DNA of 64,000 nt from Synechococcus sp. Cruz-7E5 (GCF_024345995.1 NZ_JAGQCE010000002.1:343124-407123), one strand, 5' to 3'; positions 16,875 through 27,097 are shown, counted from the stretch's first letter. Notes: generated by a model from the letters alone, not told the origin. Numbers and translations: made by a program.

Positions 16875-18851
16875 GTGAGGCCTTTCGTCAAATCGCTAAG
16901 CTCATTCCAGAAGCAGAACCCTGTGAGCAGCCCGCGTCCGGTGCTCCCTCTTTGGCCAGAGGGTACCCCTGCTGTCCTGGCCGCGGCACCGGCCCAGCCG
17001 GAGGCCACTCCCTCCCCAACCCCCACCAGGGAGGGGGGTCTGATGGGCCGCCTGGTGCGACAGCCCGAACCGATTCCGTCTTACAGCGAGCTGCTCACCC
17101 TGATCAAGGGGGGCACGATCAAGGAGCTGGAGCTCTCACCACGGCAGCGGGAGGTGCAGGTCCAGTTCAAGGACGGCCGCAGCATCCGGGTGCCAGTATT
17201 CGCCAACGATTCGCTGTTGCTGCGCACGGCCGAGCAGAGCAGCGTTCCGCTCACGGTGCGCGATGACCGCCAGGACGACGCCACCGCCGGGCTGTTGGTG
17301 AACGTTCTGCTGGTGGTGCTGCTGCTGGGTGGACTCACCTTGCTGCTGCGACGCTCCTCCCAGGTGGCCAGCAAAGCTATGGGCTTCGGCCGCAGCCAGC
17401 CCCGCCTGCAGCCGGAGGGCTCCGTGGGCGTTCGCTTCGAAGATGTGGCCGGTATCAATGAGGCCAAGGCTGAACTTCAGGAGGTGGTGAGCTTCCTGCG
17501 TCAACCGGAGCGGTTCACCGCCCTTGGAGCCAAGATCCCCAAGGGGGTGCTCCTGGTGGGACCGCCTGGAACCGGCAAGACCCTGCTGGCCAAGGCGATC
17601 GCCGGCGAGGCCGGGGTTCCCTTCTTCTCGATGGCCGCATCGGAGTTCGTGGAGCTGTTCGTGGGGGTGGGTGCCAGCCGGGTGCGTGATCTGTTCAAAC
17701 GGGCCAAGGAGAAAGCTCCCTGCATCATTTTCATTGATGAGGTGGACGCGGTGGGACGTCAGCGCGGTGCCGGCATCGGTGGCGGCAACGACGAGCGGGA
17801 GCAGACCCTCAACCAGTTGCTCACGGAGATGGATGGCTTCGAGCAGAACTCGGGCGTGATCCTGATTGCGGCCACCAACCGCCCGGATGTGCTCGATGCG
17901 GCCCTCACCCGCCCGGGACGCTTCGACCGCCAGATCCAGGTGGACCTGCCCGACCGCCTGGGCCGCGAAGCGATCCTGGCGGTTCATGCCCGCAGCCGCC
18001 CCCTCGATCCCTCAGTCTCGCTGAGCACCTGGGCGGCGCGCACCCCTGGCTTTTCCGGGGCCGATCTGGCCAATCTGCTCAATGAGGGTGCCATTCTCAC
18101 CGCCCGCCGCCAGCGCAGCAGCATCGACGACCAGGCGCTCAGCGACGCCCTGGAGCGCATCACCATGGGCCTGGCGGTTGCCCCTCTGCAGGACAGTGCC
18201 AAGAAGCGCCTGATCGCCTACCACGAGATCGGTCACGCCCTGCTGAGCACTCTGGTGCCCCACGCCGACAAGCTCGACAAGGTGACCCTGCTGCCCCGCT
18301 CCGGTGGTGTCGGCGGCTTTGCCCGCACCATGCCGGATGAGGAGATCCTCGATTCAGGACTGATCAGCAAGGCCTACCTGCAGGCCCGGCTGGTGGTGGT
18401 CATGGGTGGCCGCGCCGCTGAACTGGTGGTCTTCGGTCCGAGTGAGATCACCCAGGGTGCCTCCGGTGATCTGCAGATGGCCACCCGTATCAGCCGGGAG
18501 ATGGTGACTCGCTATGGCTTTTCTCCCCTCGGTCAGGTGGCCCTGGAGGGGGACGGCCATGAAGTGTTCCTGGGCCGTGATCTGATCCATACCCGCCCCA
18601 GCTACGCCGAATCCACCGGCAGTCAGATCGACCTTCAGGTGCGTCAGCTCTCCCAGCAGGCCCTGGACCAGGCGTTGGCTCTGCTGCGCCCCAGACGTGC
18701 CCTGATGGACGAGCTGGTCGACCGCCTCATTGAGCAGGAAACCCTCGGGGGCGACGATTTCCGCGCCATCGTTGACAGCTTCGAAGCCAGCGGGGCTTCC
18801 CCTGCTGAGGCTGGTTCCCAGGCGGCCCTGCCGGTGGCTGGCCACGCCTGA
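16875..18851 (+). CDS. ftsH: FtsH-family ATP-dependent zinc metalloprotease
   Basis: A membrane AAA+ protease for quality control, in cyanobacteria including photosystem II repair. Present are an extracytoplasmic domain ([17 protein letters not shown]), one clear TM ([19 protein letters not shown]), Walker A GPPGTGKT, Walker [12 protein letters not shown], the second region of homology with RPGRFDRQ, and the zinc site HEIGH with the later Asp in GASGDLQ. The usual N-terminal TM is not evident. Starts possible are GTG 16875, GTG 16923 and ATG 17043 (good Shine-Dalgarno). The chosen GTG gives 658 aa. Confidence 0.88.
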   Translation: MRPFVKSLSSFQKQNPVSSPRPVLPLWPEGTPAVLAAAPAQPEATPSPTPTREGGLMGRLVRQPEPIPSYSELLTLIKGGTIKELELSPRQREVQVQFKDGRSIRVPVFANDSLLLRTAEQSSVPLTVRDDRQDDATAGLLVNVLLVVLLLGGLTLLLRRSSQVASKAMGFGRSQPRLQPEGSVGVRFEDVAGINEAKAELQEVVSFLRQPERFTALGAKIPKGVLLVGPPGTGKTLLAKAIAGEAGVPFFSMAASEFVELFVGVGASRVRDLFKRAKEKAPCIIFIDEVDAVGRQRGAGIGGGNDEREQTLNQLLTEMDGFEQNSGVILIAATNRPDVLDAALTRPGRFDRQIQVDLPDRLGREAILAVHARSRPLDPSVSLSTWAARTPGFSGADLANLLNEGAILTARRQRSSIDDQALSDALERITMGLAVAPLQDSAKKRLIAYHEIGHALLSTLVPHADKLDKVTLLPRSGGVGGFARTMPDEEILDSGLISKAYLQARLVVVMGGRAAELVVFGPSEITQGASGDLQMATRISREMVTRYGFSPLGQVALEGDGHEVFLGRDLIHTRPSYAESTGSQIDLQVRQLSQQALDQALALLRPRRALMDELVDRLIEQETLGGDDFRAIVDSFEASGASPAEAGSQAALPVAGHA

Positions 18852-18879
18852 GCCAGAAACCGAGTCGGGCCAGTGCTGA

Positions 18880-18972
18880 TCAGGTGAAGCGGATGTCGAG
18901 GCTGCGCAGATAGGTGTGCAGGGCGGCGTCCTGGATCGGCAGCAGCAGGGCGTCCTCACCGCTTTCGTTCAC
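18880..18972 (-). pseudogene. Out-of-frame C-terminal end of the cupin gene
   Basis: Directly downstream of the cupin stop, the +1 frame encodes NESGEDALLLPIQDAALH and ends LRSLDIRFT before a TGA at 18880-18882. This looks like the normal continuation of a cupin domain (after an HxHxNES-type motif). A small deletion or frameshift around 18969 probably separated it from the main frame. See the finding on this gene. Confidence 0.5.
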
Positions 18973-19835
18973 ATGGCCGCGCCCGGCTCCCACTCCATCC
19001 TCAGCGGGTTGCGAATCGTGCCGTCAGGATTGAGCTCGGGTCCCGAGAGAGTGGCGCAGCCCGGGGCGCAGGCGATCACCAGGTCCAGGGCCACCGACTG
19101 GTGCCGATGGGGGGCCTGAACAGCCCCGGCAGGCACCAGCCCGTACATGGCCCAGAGGGTGTGGGTCACCGTGCGGCTGGCAGGGAGATCGCTGTTGGCC
19201 AGCAGCAGGCTGAGCCGGTTGCTGCGGGCGCTGCTGGGATCCGCTGCCAGGGCAGCCAGCTCCCGCCGCAGCCATTCGCCCGGGTAATGGGTGGCCTCGA
19301 AACGGGGCTGATCGGCGCTCACCCCCAGGTGGCTGAGCAGCGGGGCGTCATGGACCCAGTAGAGAACGCTCTCCTCGCTGGCTTCCAGCTGAGCCGCCTC
19401 GCCGCAGGGCAGCACGAACAGATCCCCCTGGCTCCAGTTCTGATCCACCGCACCGCCCAGGGCCCCCGCCGGCCGCCGGCAGCGGCCGGCGCCGCGCCAG
19501 ACGTAGAACAGGAAGCTGGTGGCGTTGGCCCCGGCGCTGATCGACTCACCAGCCAGGATGCGGATGAAGTTGGCACTCAGGGCCGGGCTGGTGGCAGGAC
19601 TGCGGCAACCCAGCTCCCGGCTCAGATCCAGAGGAAGAATGGCGCTGGGGCCGCTGGCGTGCAACTCCGGTCCCCAGCGCCCTTGGGGAATCGGCTCAGT
19701 GAGGCCCCGTCGCACCGGATTGGCCGCCTGACGGTAGTCAAAGAGCAGGGCCTTGCCGGCCGGAGCCATCGACAGGGCGGCGCTCTCATCAGGCCGCAAG
19801 GTCACCAGGGCTTCGGGAGCTTGGGTCATGGACAC
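18969..19835 (-). CDS. Cupin-family protein, probably C-terminally truncated by a frameshift
   Basis: A bicupin-like soluble protein of 288 aa. The first cupin region includes QGDLFVLPCGEAAQL; the second begins APHRHQSVALDLV with likely metal-ligand histidines. The layout resembles gentisate 1,2-dioxygenase-like cupins, but the substrate is unknown. The frame stops abruptly at WEPGAAM. The expected continuation is found in another frame (18880-18972) without the histidine segment that should lie between. It may be an inactive allele. Its neighbours (ftsH, moaD-like) give no pathway hint. Confidence 0.65.
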   Translation of the reverse strand: MSMTQAPEALVTLRPDESAALSMAPAGKALLFDYRQAANPVRRGLTEPIPQGRWGPELHASGPSAILPLDLSRELGCRSPATSPALSANFIRILAGESISAGANATSFLFYVWRGAGRCRRPAGALGGAVDQNWSQGDLFVLPCGEAAQLEASEESVLYWVHDAPLLSHLGVSADQPRFEATHYPGEWLRRELAALAADPSSARSNRLSLLLANSDLPASRTVTHTLWAMYGLVPAGAVQAPHRHQSVALDLVIACAPGCATLSGPELNPDGTIRNPLRMEWEPGAAM

Positions 19836-19935
19836 AGCCGCACGGAACGTGCGCTGAGCCTATGGAGGATGCCCACCCCATTGGGTGCCTGCGGTCACAC
19901 CTGTGCTCGGGGGGGCTGTCGTGAACGGAGCCTGA

Positions 19936-20211
19936 TCAGCCGCCGGCCACGGCGGGTACGATGCTCACCTCATCGCCGTCGGCGAGGGCCGTGGCCTGGT
20001 TGTCGAGGAAGCGGATGTCCTCGCTGTTCACGTAGACGTTGAGGAAGCGCCGAAGCTTGCCGCTCTCATCGGTGAGCCTGGCAAGGATGCCGGGGAAGCG
20101 TCCTTCCAGAGCCTCAAGCAGCCCGTCGACGCTGGTGGCCTCGAGCTCGACGCTGGATTGATCCGCGGTGAACTTCTGCAGGGGAGTGGGGATCAGAACC
20201 TGTATCGCCAT
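19936..20211 (-). CDS. MoaD/ThiS family sulfur-carrier protein
   Basis: A 91-aa ubiquitin-like fold protein ending in the diglycine GG, which is adenylated and thiocarboxylated to donate sulfur in molybdopterin, thiamine or amino-acid synthesis. The [14 protein letters not shown] ending is diagnostic. It lies 62 bases downstream of thrC on the same strand. That link recurs in other genomes and suggests a role tied to amino-acid or cofactor sulfur transfer rather than molybdopterin. This last point is inference. Confidence 0.88.
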   Translation of the reverse strand: MAIQVLIPTPLQKFTADQSSVELEATSVDGLLEALEGRFPGILARLTDESGKLRRFLNVYVNSEDIRFLDNQATALADGDEVSIVPAVAGG

Positions 20212-20273
20212 GGCGTAAGGGAGAGCGGCTTAGCCGCAGGGAACGGGACGTGGATGGGAGCTGGAGAGATGGC

Positions 20274-21560
20274 TCAGGCGCCGATCGGCTCCCAGCTGGC
20301 GCGGTGCAGCGACTGGGCCCGCTCCCAGGCGGCATTGAAGCTGGCGAGCTGGGGTTCGATCGTGTGAGGTTCGCCCACTGAGGAGGCCACGGCTTCGGTG
20401 GTCTTGAGGCCGTTGCCGGTGATGTAGGCCACTGTTGTTTCGCCGGGATCGATCTTGCCCTGCTCCACCAGCTTCTTGAGCACCGCGATGGTGGTGCCTC
20501 CGGCGGTTTCGGTGAAGACGCCCTCGGTTTCGGCCAGCAGTTTGATGCCGTCGATGATCTCCTGGTCACTCACTGCCGCGATCGTGCCCTTGGTGCGGTT
20601 GGCCAGGTCGATGGCGTAAGGGCCATCGGCCGGGTTGCCGATGGCGATCGACTTGGCGATCGTGTTCGGCTTCACCGGGGTGATGAAGTCGCGGCCCTCG
20701 GCAAAGGCCTGGGCGATCGGGCTGCAACCTTCGGCCTGGGCGCCGCTGAAGCGCACGGGCTTTTCGTCGACCAGCCCCACCTTGATGAACTCGTCGAAGC
20801 CCTTGCGGATCTTGGTGAAGAGGGAACCGGAGGCCAGGGGCGCCACGATGTGGTCGGGCAATTGCCAGCCCAGCTGCTCGATTACCTCGTAGCCGAGGGT
20901 TTTCGAGCCCTCGGAGTAATAAGGGCGCAGGTTGATGTTGACGAAGCCCCAGCCGTAGGTGTTGGCCACCTCGGAGCAGAGGCGGTTCACCTGGTCGTAG
21001 TTGCCCTTCACCGCCATCAGGGTGGGGTTGTAGATGAGGGTGCCGAGCACCTTGCCCATCTCCAGATCGCTGGGGATGAAGACGCAGCACTCCATGCCGG
21101 CATGGGCGGCGATGGCGGCTGTGGAGTTGGCCAGGTTGCCGGTGGAGGCGCAGCTCACCGTGGTGAAGCCCAGTTCGCGGGCCCGGGTGAGTGCGACCGA
21201 CACCACCCGATCCTTGAAGGAGAGCGTCGGCATGTTGACGCCGTCGTTCTTGATGTAGAGGTTCCTGAGGCCGAGGCGGCGAGCCAGCCGGTTGGCCTTG
21301 AGCAGAGGGGTGAAGCCGGTGCCCACATCGATCGGATCCCCCTCGATCGGCAGGAATTCGCGGTAACGCCAGATGGAGGTGGGGCCGGCTTCGATCGAGG
21401 CCCGGCTGACCCGGTTGCGGATGGCTTCGTAGTCGTAGACGACCTCGAGCGGGCCGAAACAGACGTCTTCACAGACGTGGCGGGCGCCCGCTTCATAGGG
21501 GTGGCCGCATTCCTTGCAGCGCAGGCCCGTGAAGGTGGAGCGGGAGAGGGTGGCGGTCAA
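20274..21560 (-). CDS. thrC: Threonine synthase
   Basis: It converts O-phospho-L-homoserine to threonine with pyridoxal phosphate. An N-terminal zinc-ribbon-like start (LRCKECGHPYEAGARHVCEDVCFGP) is followed by the PLP lysine in LSFKDRVVSVA and the phosphate loop in STGNLANSTA. The chosen start is the TTG at 21560 (428 aa), which matches the usual N-terminus. A TTG at 21668 would add 36 residues unlike the family. Confidence 0.92.
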   Translation of the reverse strand: MTATLSRSTFTGLRCKECGHPYEAGARHVCEDVCFGPLEVVYDYEAIRNRVSRASIEAGPTSIWRYREFLPIEGDPIDVGTGFTPLLKANRLARRLGLRNLYIKNDGVNMPTLSFKDRVVSVALTRARELGFTTVSCASTGNLANSTAAIAAHAGMECCVFIPSDLEMGKVLGTLIYNPTLMAVKGNYDQVNRLCSEVANTYGWGFVNINLRPYYSEGSKTLGYEVIEQLGWQLPDHIVAPLASGSLFTKIRKGFDEFIKVGLVDEKPVRFSGAQAEGCSPIAQAFAEGRDFITPVKPNTIAKSIAIGNPADGPYAIDLANRTKGTIAAVSDQEIIDGIKLLAETEGVFTETAGGTTIAVLKKLVEQGKIDPGETTVAYITGNGLKTTEAVASSVGEPHTIEPQLASFNAAWERAQSLHRASWEPIGA

Positions 21561-21712
21561 GGCCCGACAACAGCTGTGGGTGAAAGCTAGCAGCGCCGGA
21601 AAGAACGCTCCATTAAAGCCGACTCGTGGGGTCGGGTATTGGGACAGGCTTGTGCTCCCCGCGATCAAGAGCGGAGCGGGCGTGGTTGCCTGCCGCTGTC
21701 TAGCCTCATGCC

Positions 21713-24610
21713 GTGGCCTCCCGTCTCCCGCGCCTGCTGTCGCTGCCTGCAGCCCTGGCTGTGCTGGCGCTCGTTCCTCTGGCGCTGGTGCTGATCTCCC
21801 GGCTGGGCCTGGAGCTCGACTGGTTTGCCCAGTTCGGCTTCGAATCGGTGCTGTGGCGCCGCTGGTGGCTGCAGATCGGGGCGTTCCTGCTGGTGATGGG
21901 GCTGGGGGTCCCCCTGCAGCTGCTGCAACTGCAGCGCTGCTGGCGCCTGCGCAGCGCCAGTGCCACCAAGGTGATGCCGAACCAGGCGATCCTGCGGCTT
22001 GAGCCCCTGCCCATGGTGCTGGTGTTGGCGGGTCTGGAGTTGCTCCTGGCCGCCGGGCTCACTTACCTGATCGTCCAGGCGTGGGGACTGATCAGCTCCC
22101 CTTTCAGTGGCGAGATCTTCAGTGGCTTTCGAGTGCTGGCCGACCTGCCGCTGCCGCTGCTGCTCGCCATGGCAGCCGGACTGCTGCTGCCGCTGCTGGT
22201 CAAGCCCCTGCCGACCCTGCAACTGGTGCTGGTGGCCGCCCTGGCCGGATCAGCCACCGCCCTGGCGCGGGGCTGGAGTCTGTGGTTGCCCGCCCTGCTG
22301 GCGGTGCCGTTCGGCGAGGGGGATCCGCTCACGGGTTTCGACATCAGCTTCACGGTGCTGCGACTGCCGGCGCTGCATCTGCTGCTGAGCATTCTTCTGG
22401 CCCAGGGAATCGTGGGGTTCGCCGCCTGCCTCTGGCTCACCTTCACCGAGGGATCCAGCCTGAGTGATCTTCGCTTCGTGGGTCTTAGCCGTGCCCAGCA
22501 GGGAGTGCTCAAGCCCCAGCTCGCGGTGCTCTGTCTGATTGCTGCCTTCAGCACCGCCCTGGCCCCCTTCGATCTGATGGTGCAGGGCAGCGGGGTGGCT
22601 TCCGGCGCCGGATTCGTCGATCTGCACGTGCGCCTGCCGTTGCGGCTGCTGCTTGCCGCCCTGCTGGTGCTCACCGCCACAGGTCTGCTGGCCTCCGTGC
22701 GCCGCCACTGGCTGAGGAGGCTGGCGCTGGTTCCCCTCCTGGCCACGGTGGCGCTGGTACCGATCACAGAGTTCCTGGTGGCTCCTCTGGTGCAGCGCTT
22801 TGTGGTGCAGCCGCGGGAGCTGGTGATGGAGGCGCCCTACATCGAGCGCAGCATCCGCGGCACGCGCCAGGCCTTTGGGCTGGGGGCGATCCAGGAGGGC
22901 ACTCTCAATCCAGAGCAGAAGCTCACCCCTGGCGATCTTGAATCGGCGCCGGGAACCCTGGCCAACATTCGTCTGTGGGACAGCCGGCCGCTGCTGGCCG
23001 CTAACAGGCAGCTGCAGCAGTTACGGCTGTACTACACCTTCCCCTCCGCTGCGGTTGATCGCTACCCGCTGCTTGGGGATCCCCTACGCCGCGGGTCGCA
23101 GCAGGTGTTGATTGCGGCCCGGGAACTCGACAGCGGCGCCCTGCCGGCAGGCTCGCGCACCTGGCTGAACCGCCATCTCGTCTTCACCCACGGCTTCGGC
23201 TTCACCGTCTCGCCGGTGAACGTTTTCGGCCCTGACGGCCTGCCGCTGTTCTTCGTCAAGGACCTGGGCCGCAGCGGCCGGGTGCAGGGCATTCCCAAAC
23301 TGGGAATCAGTGACGCCGCCGCCGAAGAGTCTCTGCCTTTGGGGCAACCGCGCCTCTACTACGCCTCGGCGCGGTCTCCTTATGTGATCGCCCCCACCAA
23401 GGTGCAGGAGTTCGACTTCCCCGACGGGGAACTGAACGTCTACACCCATTTCTCTGGACGGCTCGGGATCCGGCTCGACACTTCCTGGCAACGGTTCAAG
23501 GCAGCCGTCTATCTGCGCGAACCGCGGATGCTGTTCAGCGGCTCGTTCACGCCCGACTCGCTGCTGCTGATCCGCAGGCAGGTGAATGAACGGCTGGAGG
23601 CTCTGGCGCCGTTCCTGCACTTCGAGACTGAGCCCTATCTGGTGACGGCGCGGGTGGAGGGCTCGCCTGGCTTCGAGCCCTCCCAGCATCAGTACTGGAT
23701 GCTCGACGGGTTCACCACCAGCCGCAGCTATCCCTACAGCGACGCCAATTCCAAGGGCATCCGCTACTTCCGCAACCCGGTGAAGGCGGTGGTGGACGCC
23801 CACGACGGGCGTCTCTGGCTCTACGTGAACGATCCCACCGATCCGGTGCTGAGCACCTGGCAGCGGGCGTTTCCCGAGCTGTTCAACCCGCTGCTGGAGA
23901 TGCCGGCCGCTCTGCTCAGCCACATCCGCGTGCCGCTCAGCCAGTTCGCGATCCAGTCGGAGCGTCTGCTGAGATACCACGTCACGGATGTGCGCACCTT
24001 CTACAACGGCGATGATGTGTGGTCGGTTCCGCTCGAGATCTACGGCTCCAACAACGTGCCTCTGCAGCCGTATCACGCCACCCTGCAGCTGCCAGGAGAG
24101 AAGCGGCCGGAATTCGTGCTGCTGCTGCCTTTCTCGCCGGTGCGGCGCACCAACCTGGTGGGCTGGCTGGCGGCGCGCAACGATCCACCCCACTACGGCG
24201 AACTGGTGTTGGTTCGCTTCCCGCAGCAGCGGCTGCTGCTGGGTCCGCAGCAGATTTCGGCCCTGATCGAGCAGGACCCGGTGATCAGCTTTCAGTTCGG
24301 TCTGTGGAACCGCACAGGCTCGCAGCTGGTGCGAGGCAATCTGCTGCTGCTGCCTGTGGGCAAGGGGCTTCTCTATGTGGAGCCGATCTATCTGCAGTCG
24401 AAAAACAACGATCTGCCCACCCTGGTACGCGTGGTGGTCACCGACGGCCGCCGGTTCGTGATGGAGCCGGATCTCAACACGGCACTGGAGAAGCTGGTCT
24501 CCGGCGAGGAGAGTCCGGTGGGTGTGCCCGCAGGCGGAGGCGGACCCGGACCCGTTGTGCCCGGTCCGCTGGGGCTTCCTGGCCTGTCGACGTTCACGCC
24601 AGTTCCGTGA
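21713..24610 (+). CDS. UPF0182 family large membrane protein
   Basis: A 965-aa protein of the UPF0182 (COG1615) family. The N-terminal ~330 residues hold about seven TM helices. A large soluble domain of ~600 residues on the other side of the membrane follows, and the C-terminus is Gly/Pro-rich. Function is not established in any organism I know. The GTG start at 21713 is divergent from thrC. Membrane topology, length and family resemblance are clear from the sequence. Confidence 0.88.
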   Translation: MASRLPRLLSLPAALAVLALVPLALVLISRLGLELDWFAQFGFESVLWRRWWLQIGAFLLVMGLGVPLQLLQLQRCWRLRSASATKVMPNQAILRLEPLPMVLVLAGLELLLAAGLTYLIVQAWGLISSPFSGEIFSGFRVLADLPLPLLLAMAAGLLLPLLVKPLPTLQLVLVAALAGSATALARGWSLWLPALLAVPFGEGDPLTGFDISFTVLRLPALHLLLSILLAQGIVGFAACLWLTFTEGSSLSDLRFVGLSRAQQGVLKPQLAVLCLIAAFSTALAPFDLMVQGSGVASGAGFVDLHVRLPLRLLLAALLVLTATGLLASVRRHWLRRLALVPLLATVALVPITEFLVAPLVQRFVVQPRELVMEAPYIERSIRGTRQAFGLGAIQEGTLNPEQKLTPGDLESAPGTLANIRLWDSRPLLAANRQLQQLRLYYTFPSAAVDRYPLLGDPLRRGSQQVLIAARELDSGALPAGSRTWLNRHLVFTHGFGFTVSPVNVFGPDGLPLFFVKDLGRSGRVQGIPKLGISDAAAEESLPLGQPRLYYASARSPYVIAPTKVQEFDFPDGELNVYTHFSGRLGIRLDTSWQRFKAAVYLREPRMLFSGSFTPDSLLLIRRQVNERLEALAPFLHFETEPYLVTARVEGSPGFEPSQHQYWMLDGFTTSRSYPYSDANSKGIRYFRNPVKAVVDAHDGRLWLYVNDPTDPVLSTWQRAFPELFNPLLEMPAALLSHIRVPLSQFAIQSERLLRYHVTDVRTFYNGDDVWSVPLEIYGSNNVPLQPYHATLQLPGEKRPEFVLLLPFSPVRRTNLVGWLAARNDPPHYGELVLVRFPQQRLLLGPQQISALIEQDPVISFQFGLWNRTGSQLVRGNLLLLPVGKGLLYVEPIYLQSKNNDLPTLVRVVVTDGRRFVMEPDLNTALEKLVSGEESPVGVPAGGGGPGPVVPGPLGLPGLSTFTPVP

Positions 24611-24618
24611 GCTGGCAT

Positions 24619-24643
24619 GAAAAAAGGGAGCCTGGGGCTCCCT
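24619..24643 (-). terminator. Rho-independent terminator of fba
   Basis: AGGGAGCC at 24625-24632 pairs with GGCTCCCT at 24636-24643 around a TGG loop. An A-run at 24620-24625 on the plus strand gives a U-run on the minus strand. It lies just downstream of the fba stop (24687) and between the convergent UPF0182 and fba genes. Confidence 0.8.
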
Positions 24644-24686
24644 GGACAGATCGCGAGTGAGTGTCTGGTCTGAGCTGAAGAAAGAC

Positions 24687-25760
24687 TCAGACGGCCACAG
24701 CGGTCTTGGGATCGAGGGCACCCTTGGCGTAGAGAGCGGCGTAGTAGTTGATGTTCTGCTGCTTGATCTTGCTGGCCTGGCCGGCGCACCAGAACTGCTG
24801 GTAGCGATCAAGGCACACCTTTTTCATGTAGGCCCGGGCCGGCTTGTTGAAGTGGCGGGGGTCGAAGTTGGCGGGATCCTTGAAGGCGGCTTCACGCACG
24901 GCGGCGGTGAAGGCCAGACGGTTGTCGGTGTCGATGTTGATCTTGCGAACGCCGTTCTTGATGCCGTTCTGAATCTCTTCCACCGGCACGCCATAGGTTT
25001 CGGGAATGGCACCGCCGTACTTGTTGATCATGTCCAGCCATTCCTGGGGCACAGAGCTGGAGCCGTGCATCACCAGGTGGGTATTGGGGATCGCCTTGTG
25101 GATCTCGGCAATGCGGGAAATGGCCAGCACTTCGCCGGTGGGCTTGCGGGTGAACTTGTAGGCGCCGTGGCTGGTGCCGATGGCGATAGCCAGGGCATCC
25201 ACCTTCGTTTTGGCGACGAAGTCAGCGGCTTCGGCAGGATCGGTGAGCAGCTGTTCGCGGGAGAGGGCACCTTCGAAGCCGTGGCCGTCCTCGGCTTCAC
25301 CCTTGCCGGTTTCCAGCGAGCCAAGGCAACCGAGTTCGCCTTCCACACTCACGCCGATGGCATGGGCCACATCCACCACTTCCTTGGTGACGGCCACGTT
25401 GTATTCGTAGCTGGCGGGAGTTTTGGCGTCGGCTTCCAGTGATCCATCCATCATCACGGAGGTGAAGCCATTGGCGGCGGCACCGAAGCAGGTGGCCGGG
25501 CTGTTGCCGTGGTCCTGGTGCATCACCACCGGGATGTCGGGATAGGTTTCGGTGGCGGCGATGATCAGGTGACGCAGGAAGATCTCACCGGCGTACTGGC
25601 GGGCTCCGCGGGAGGCCTGCAGGATCACAGGGCTGTCGGTTTCGTAGGCCGCCTCCATGATCGACTGGACCTGCTCCAGGTTGTTGACGTTGAACGCTGG
25701 AATGCCATAGCCGTTCTCAGCGGCGTGGTCGAGGAGCAGCCGAAGCGGAACGAGGGCCAT
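24687..25760 (-). CDS. fba: Fructose-bisphosphate aldolase, class II (Calvin-cycle subtype)
   Basis: It joins dihydroxyacetone phosphate with glyceraldehyde 3-phosphate or erythrose 4-phosphate; the zinc enzyme serves the Calvin cycle and gluconeogenesis. Key blocks are the zinc-binding [10 protein letters not shown], the active-site stretch MMDGSLEAD, and VMHGSSSVP with the conserved NIDTDNRLA. From the ATG at 25760 it is 357 aa, with an AGAGG ribosome-binding site just upstream. The ~140-base in-frame extension upstream is not protein-like. A hairpin terminator follows. Confidence 0.95.
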   Translation of the reverse strand: MALVPLRLLLDHAAENGYGIPAFNVNNLEQVQSIMEAAYETDSPVILQASRGARQYAGEIFLRHLIIAATETYPDIPVVMHQDHGNSPATCFGAAANGFTSVMMDGSLEADAKTPASYEYNVAVTKEVVDVAHAIGVSVEGELGCLGSLETGKGEAEDGHGFEGALSREQLLTDPAEAADFVAKTKVDALAIAIGTSHGAYKFTRKPTGEVLAISRIAEIHKAIPNTHLVMHGSSSVPQEWLDMINKYGGAIPETYGVPVEEIQNGIKNGVRKINIDTDNRLAFTAAVREAAFKDPANFDPRHFNKPARAYMKKVCLDRYQQFWCAGQASKIKQQNINYYAALYAKGALDPKTAVAV

Positions 25761-25935
25761 GGGAAAAACCTCTGGAGGTTGGGTGGGTGATGCGTCAGGT
25801 TCGGCCCCGGAGGACCGGATCACCGGCGTCGGGACCTTGACGCGGGCTGGCAAGAATCTAGTCGATCCCCTGTAAATGAGGTCCCAGCGGCCTCGGCTCA
25901 ATGCTCAAGCTCAGCCCCAGGCTCTCAGTTTTCAC

Positions 25936-25977
25936 CTCGGAGTTCTCAGCTAGGAGTTCCCAGCTCCGAGTTCCCAG
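25936..25977. repeat. Three tandem 14-bp repeats downstream of the Gfo/Idh gene
   Basis: Units at 25936-25949, 25950-25963 and 25964-25977 follow the pattern CTnnGAGTTCyCAG. The array ends 3 bases before the oxidoreductase stop codon and lies in the 220-base gap to fba. The rest of that gap holds the fba leader and no other clear element. Confidence 0.75.
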
Positions 25978-25980
25978 GAT

Positions 25981-27078
25981 TCAGCTGCCGAGGTTCTGGC
26001 GCATGCCGCTGGCATCTGACTCAAGGGCCAGGTCGCAGCAGAGCTGGCTGCGTTCTCCTTCCGCCAGGCCCGGCATCATGGGGCGTCCTTCGCGCACGCT
26101 GTCGCTCCACCAGCCCTGCAGGCGCGCCACCGGGGCGATGCGGCCATCGGCCCAGGTGCGGCCAAAGGCCAGGGCTGGATCGGCTGGTACCGGCTGAAGC
26201 GCCTCCCCAGGCCGGGCCAGCCAGAGATGGAAGCCGTGCACATAGTCGGCCTGGTTGTCGCTGCCAAGAATCAGCGTGGCCTCGCTGCCATGGAACTCAA
26301 GCCAGCAGCCCCTTCCGGCGCGGGTGACCGAAGAGAGGCTGAGCTGGGCTGGCACCGAAGCCCCTGTGGATGTTTCGAGCTCAAGTTGAAGCAGGGCCAC
26401 ATCGTCGGCGTCGACGACTCCCGATCGTTCCGGGGTTGCGGGCAGGGGGCGCTGGTGGATGGCGGTGGAGAGGCTGGCGCTCAGCTGGCGCACCGGCCCC
26501 ACCAGCCACTCCAGGCTGTCGAAGGCATGGGTGCCGAGGGAGCCGAGCACACCGCCACCTTCAGAGCGTTGGGACGCCCAGCTGAAGGCCCGGCCGGGAT
26601 CGGCGCGGCTGCTCATCAGCCAGTCGAAGCGCACCAGCCAGGGGTCCCCCAGCACTCCCTGGGTCAGCAGCGCCTTCAGCTGCTGGAAGACCGGCACGGC
26701 CCGGTACTCGAAATCCACCGCCACGCTGAGGCCCCGCTCGATCGCCAGTCGTCTCAGCGCCCGGACCTGGGCCACCTCCAGGGCAACTGGTTTCTCCAGC
26801 AGCAGGTGCTTGCCGGCTTCCAGGGCGGCGCGGGCCAGCTCGAAGCGGGGACCTGGCGGGGTGGCGATCACGACAGCTTCCACAGCAGGATCTGCCAGCA
26901 GCGCTGCAAAATCGCTGTGGCCCGGCAGCTCAGCGGCACGGCAGGCTGCCTCCAGGCGTTCGGGCCTGGGGTGCCAGAGGGCCACCGGCTCCGTGCCCGG
27001 GCAGGCCCGCAAGGCGGGCAGGTGCACCTTCTCTCCGAAGCCGAGGCCGGCCAAGGCGACCTGGAGGGGCTGACTCAT
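25981..27078 (-). CDS. Gfo/Idh/MocA family oxidoreductase
   Basis: NAD(P)-dependent sugar-type oxidoreductase of 365 aa. The Rossmann motif is GLGFGEKVHLPAL near the N-terminus. The EKP motif is in LLLEKPVALEVAQV, and the C-terminal beta-sheet domain includes LGTHAFDSLEWLVGP. The substrate cannot be told from sequence. The start at 27078 gives the typical N-terminus; the longer frame runs into the upstream gene. It lies 19 bases after the secreted protein gene of the accD run. Confidence 0.88.
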   Translation of the reverse strand: MSQPLQVALAGLGFGEKVHLPALRACPGTEPVALWHPRPERLEAACRAAELPGHSDFAALLADPAVEAVVIATPPGPRFELARAALEAGKHLLLEKPVALEVAQVRALRRLAIERGLSVAVDFEYRAVPVFQQLKALLTQGVLGDPWLVRFDWLMSSRADPGRAFSWASQRSEGGGVLGSLGTHAFDSLEWLVGPVRQLSASLSTAIHQRPLPATPERSGVVDADDVALLQLELETSTGASVPAQLSLSSVTRAGRGCWLEFHGSEATLILGSDNQADYVHGFHLWLARPGEALQPVPADPALAFGRTWADGRIAPVARLQGWWSDSVREGRPMMPGLAEGERSQLCCDLALESDASGMRQNLGS

Positions 27079-27097
27079 GGGAGGGGGGTTCAGTGGA

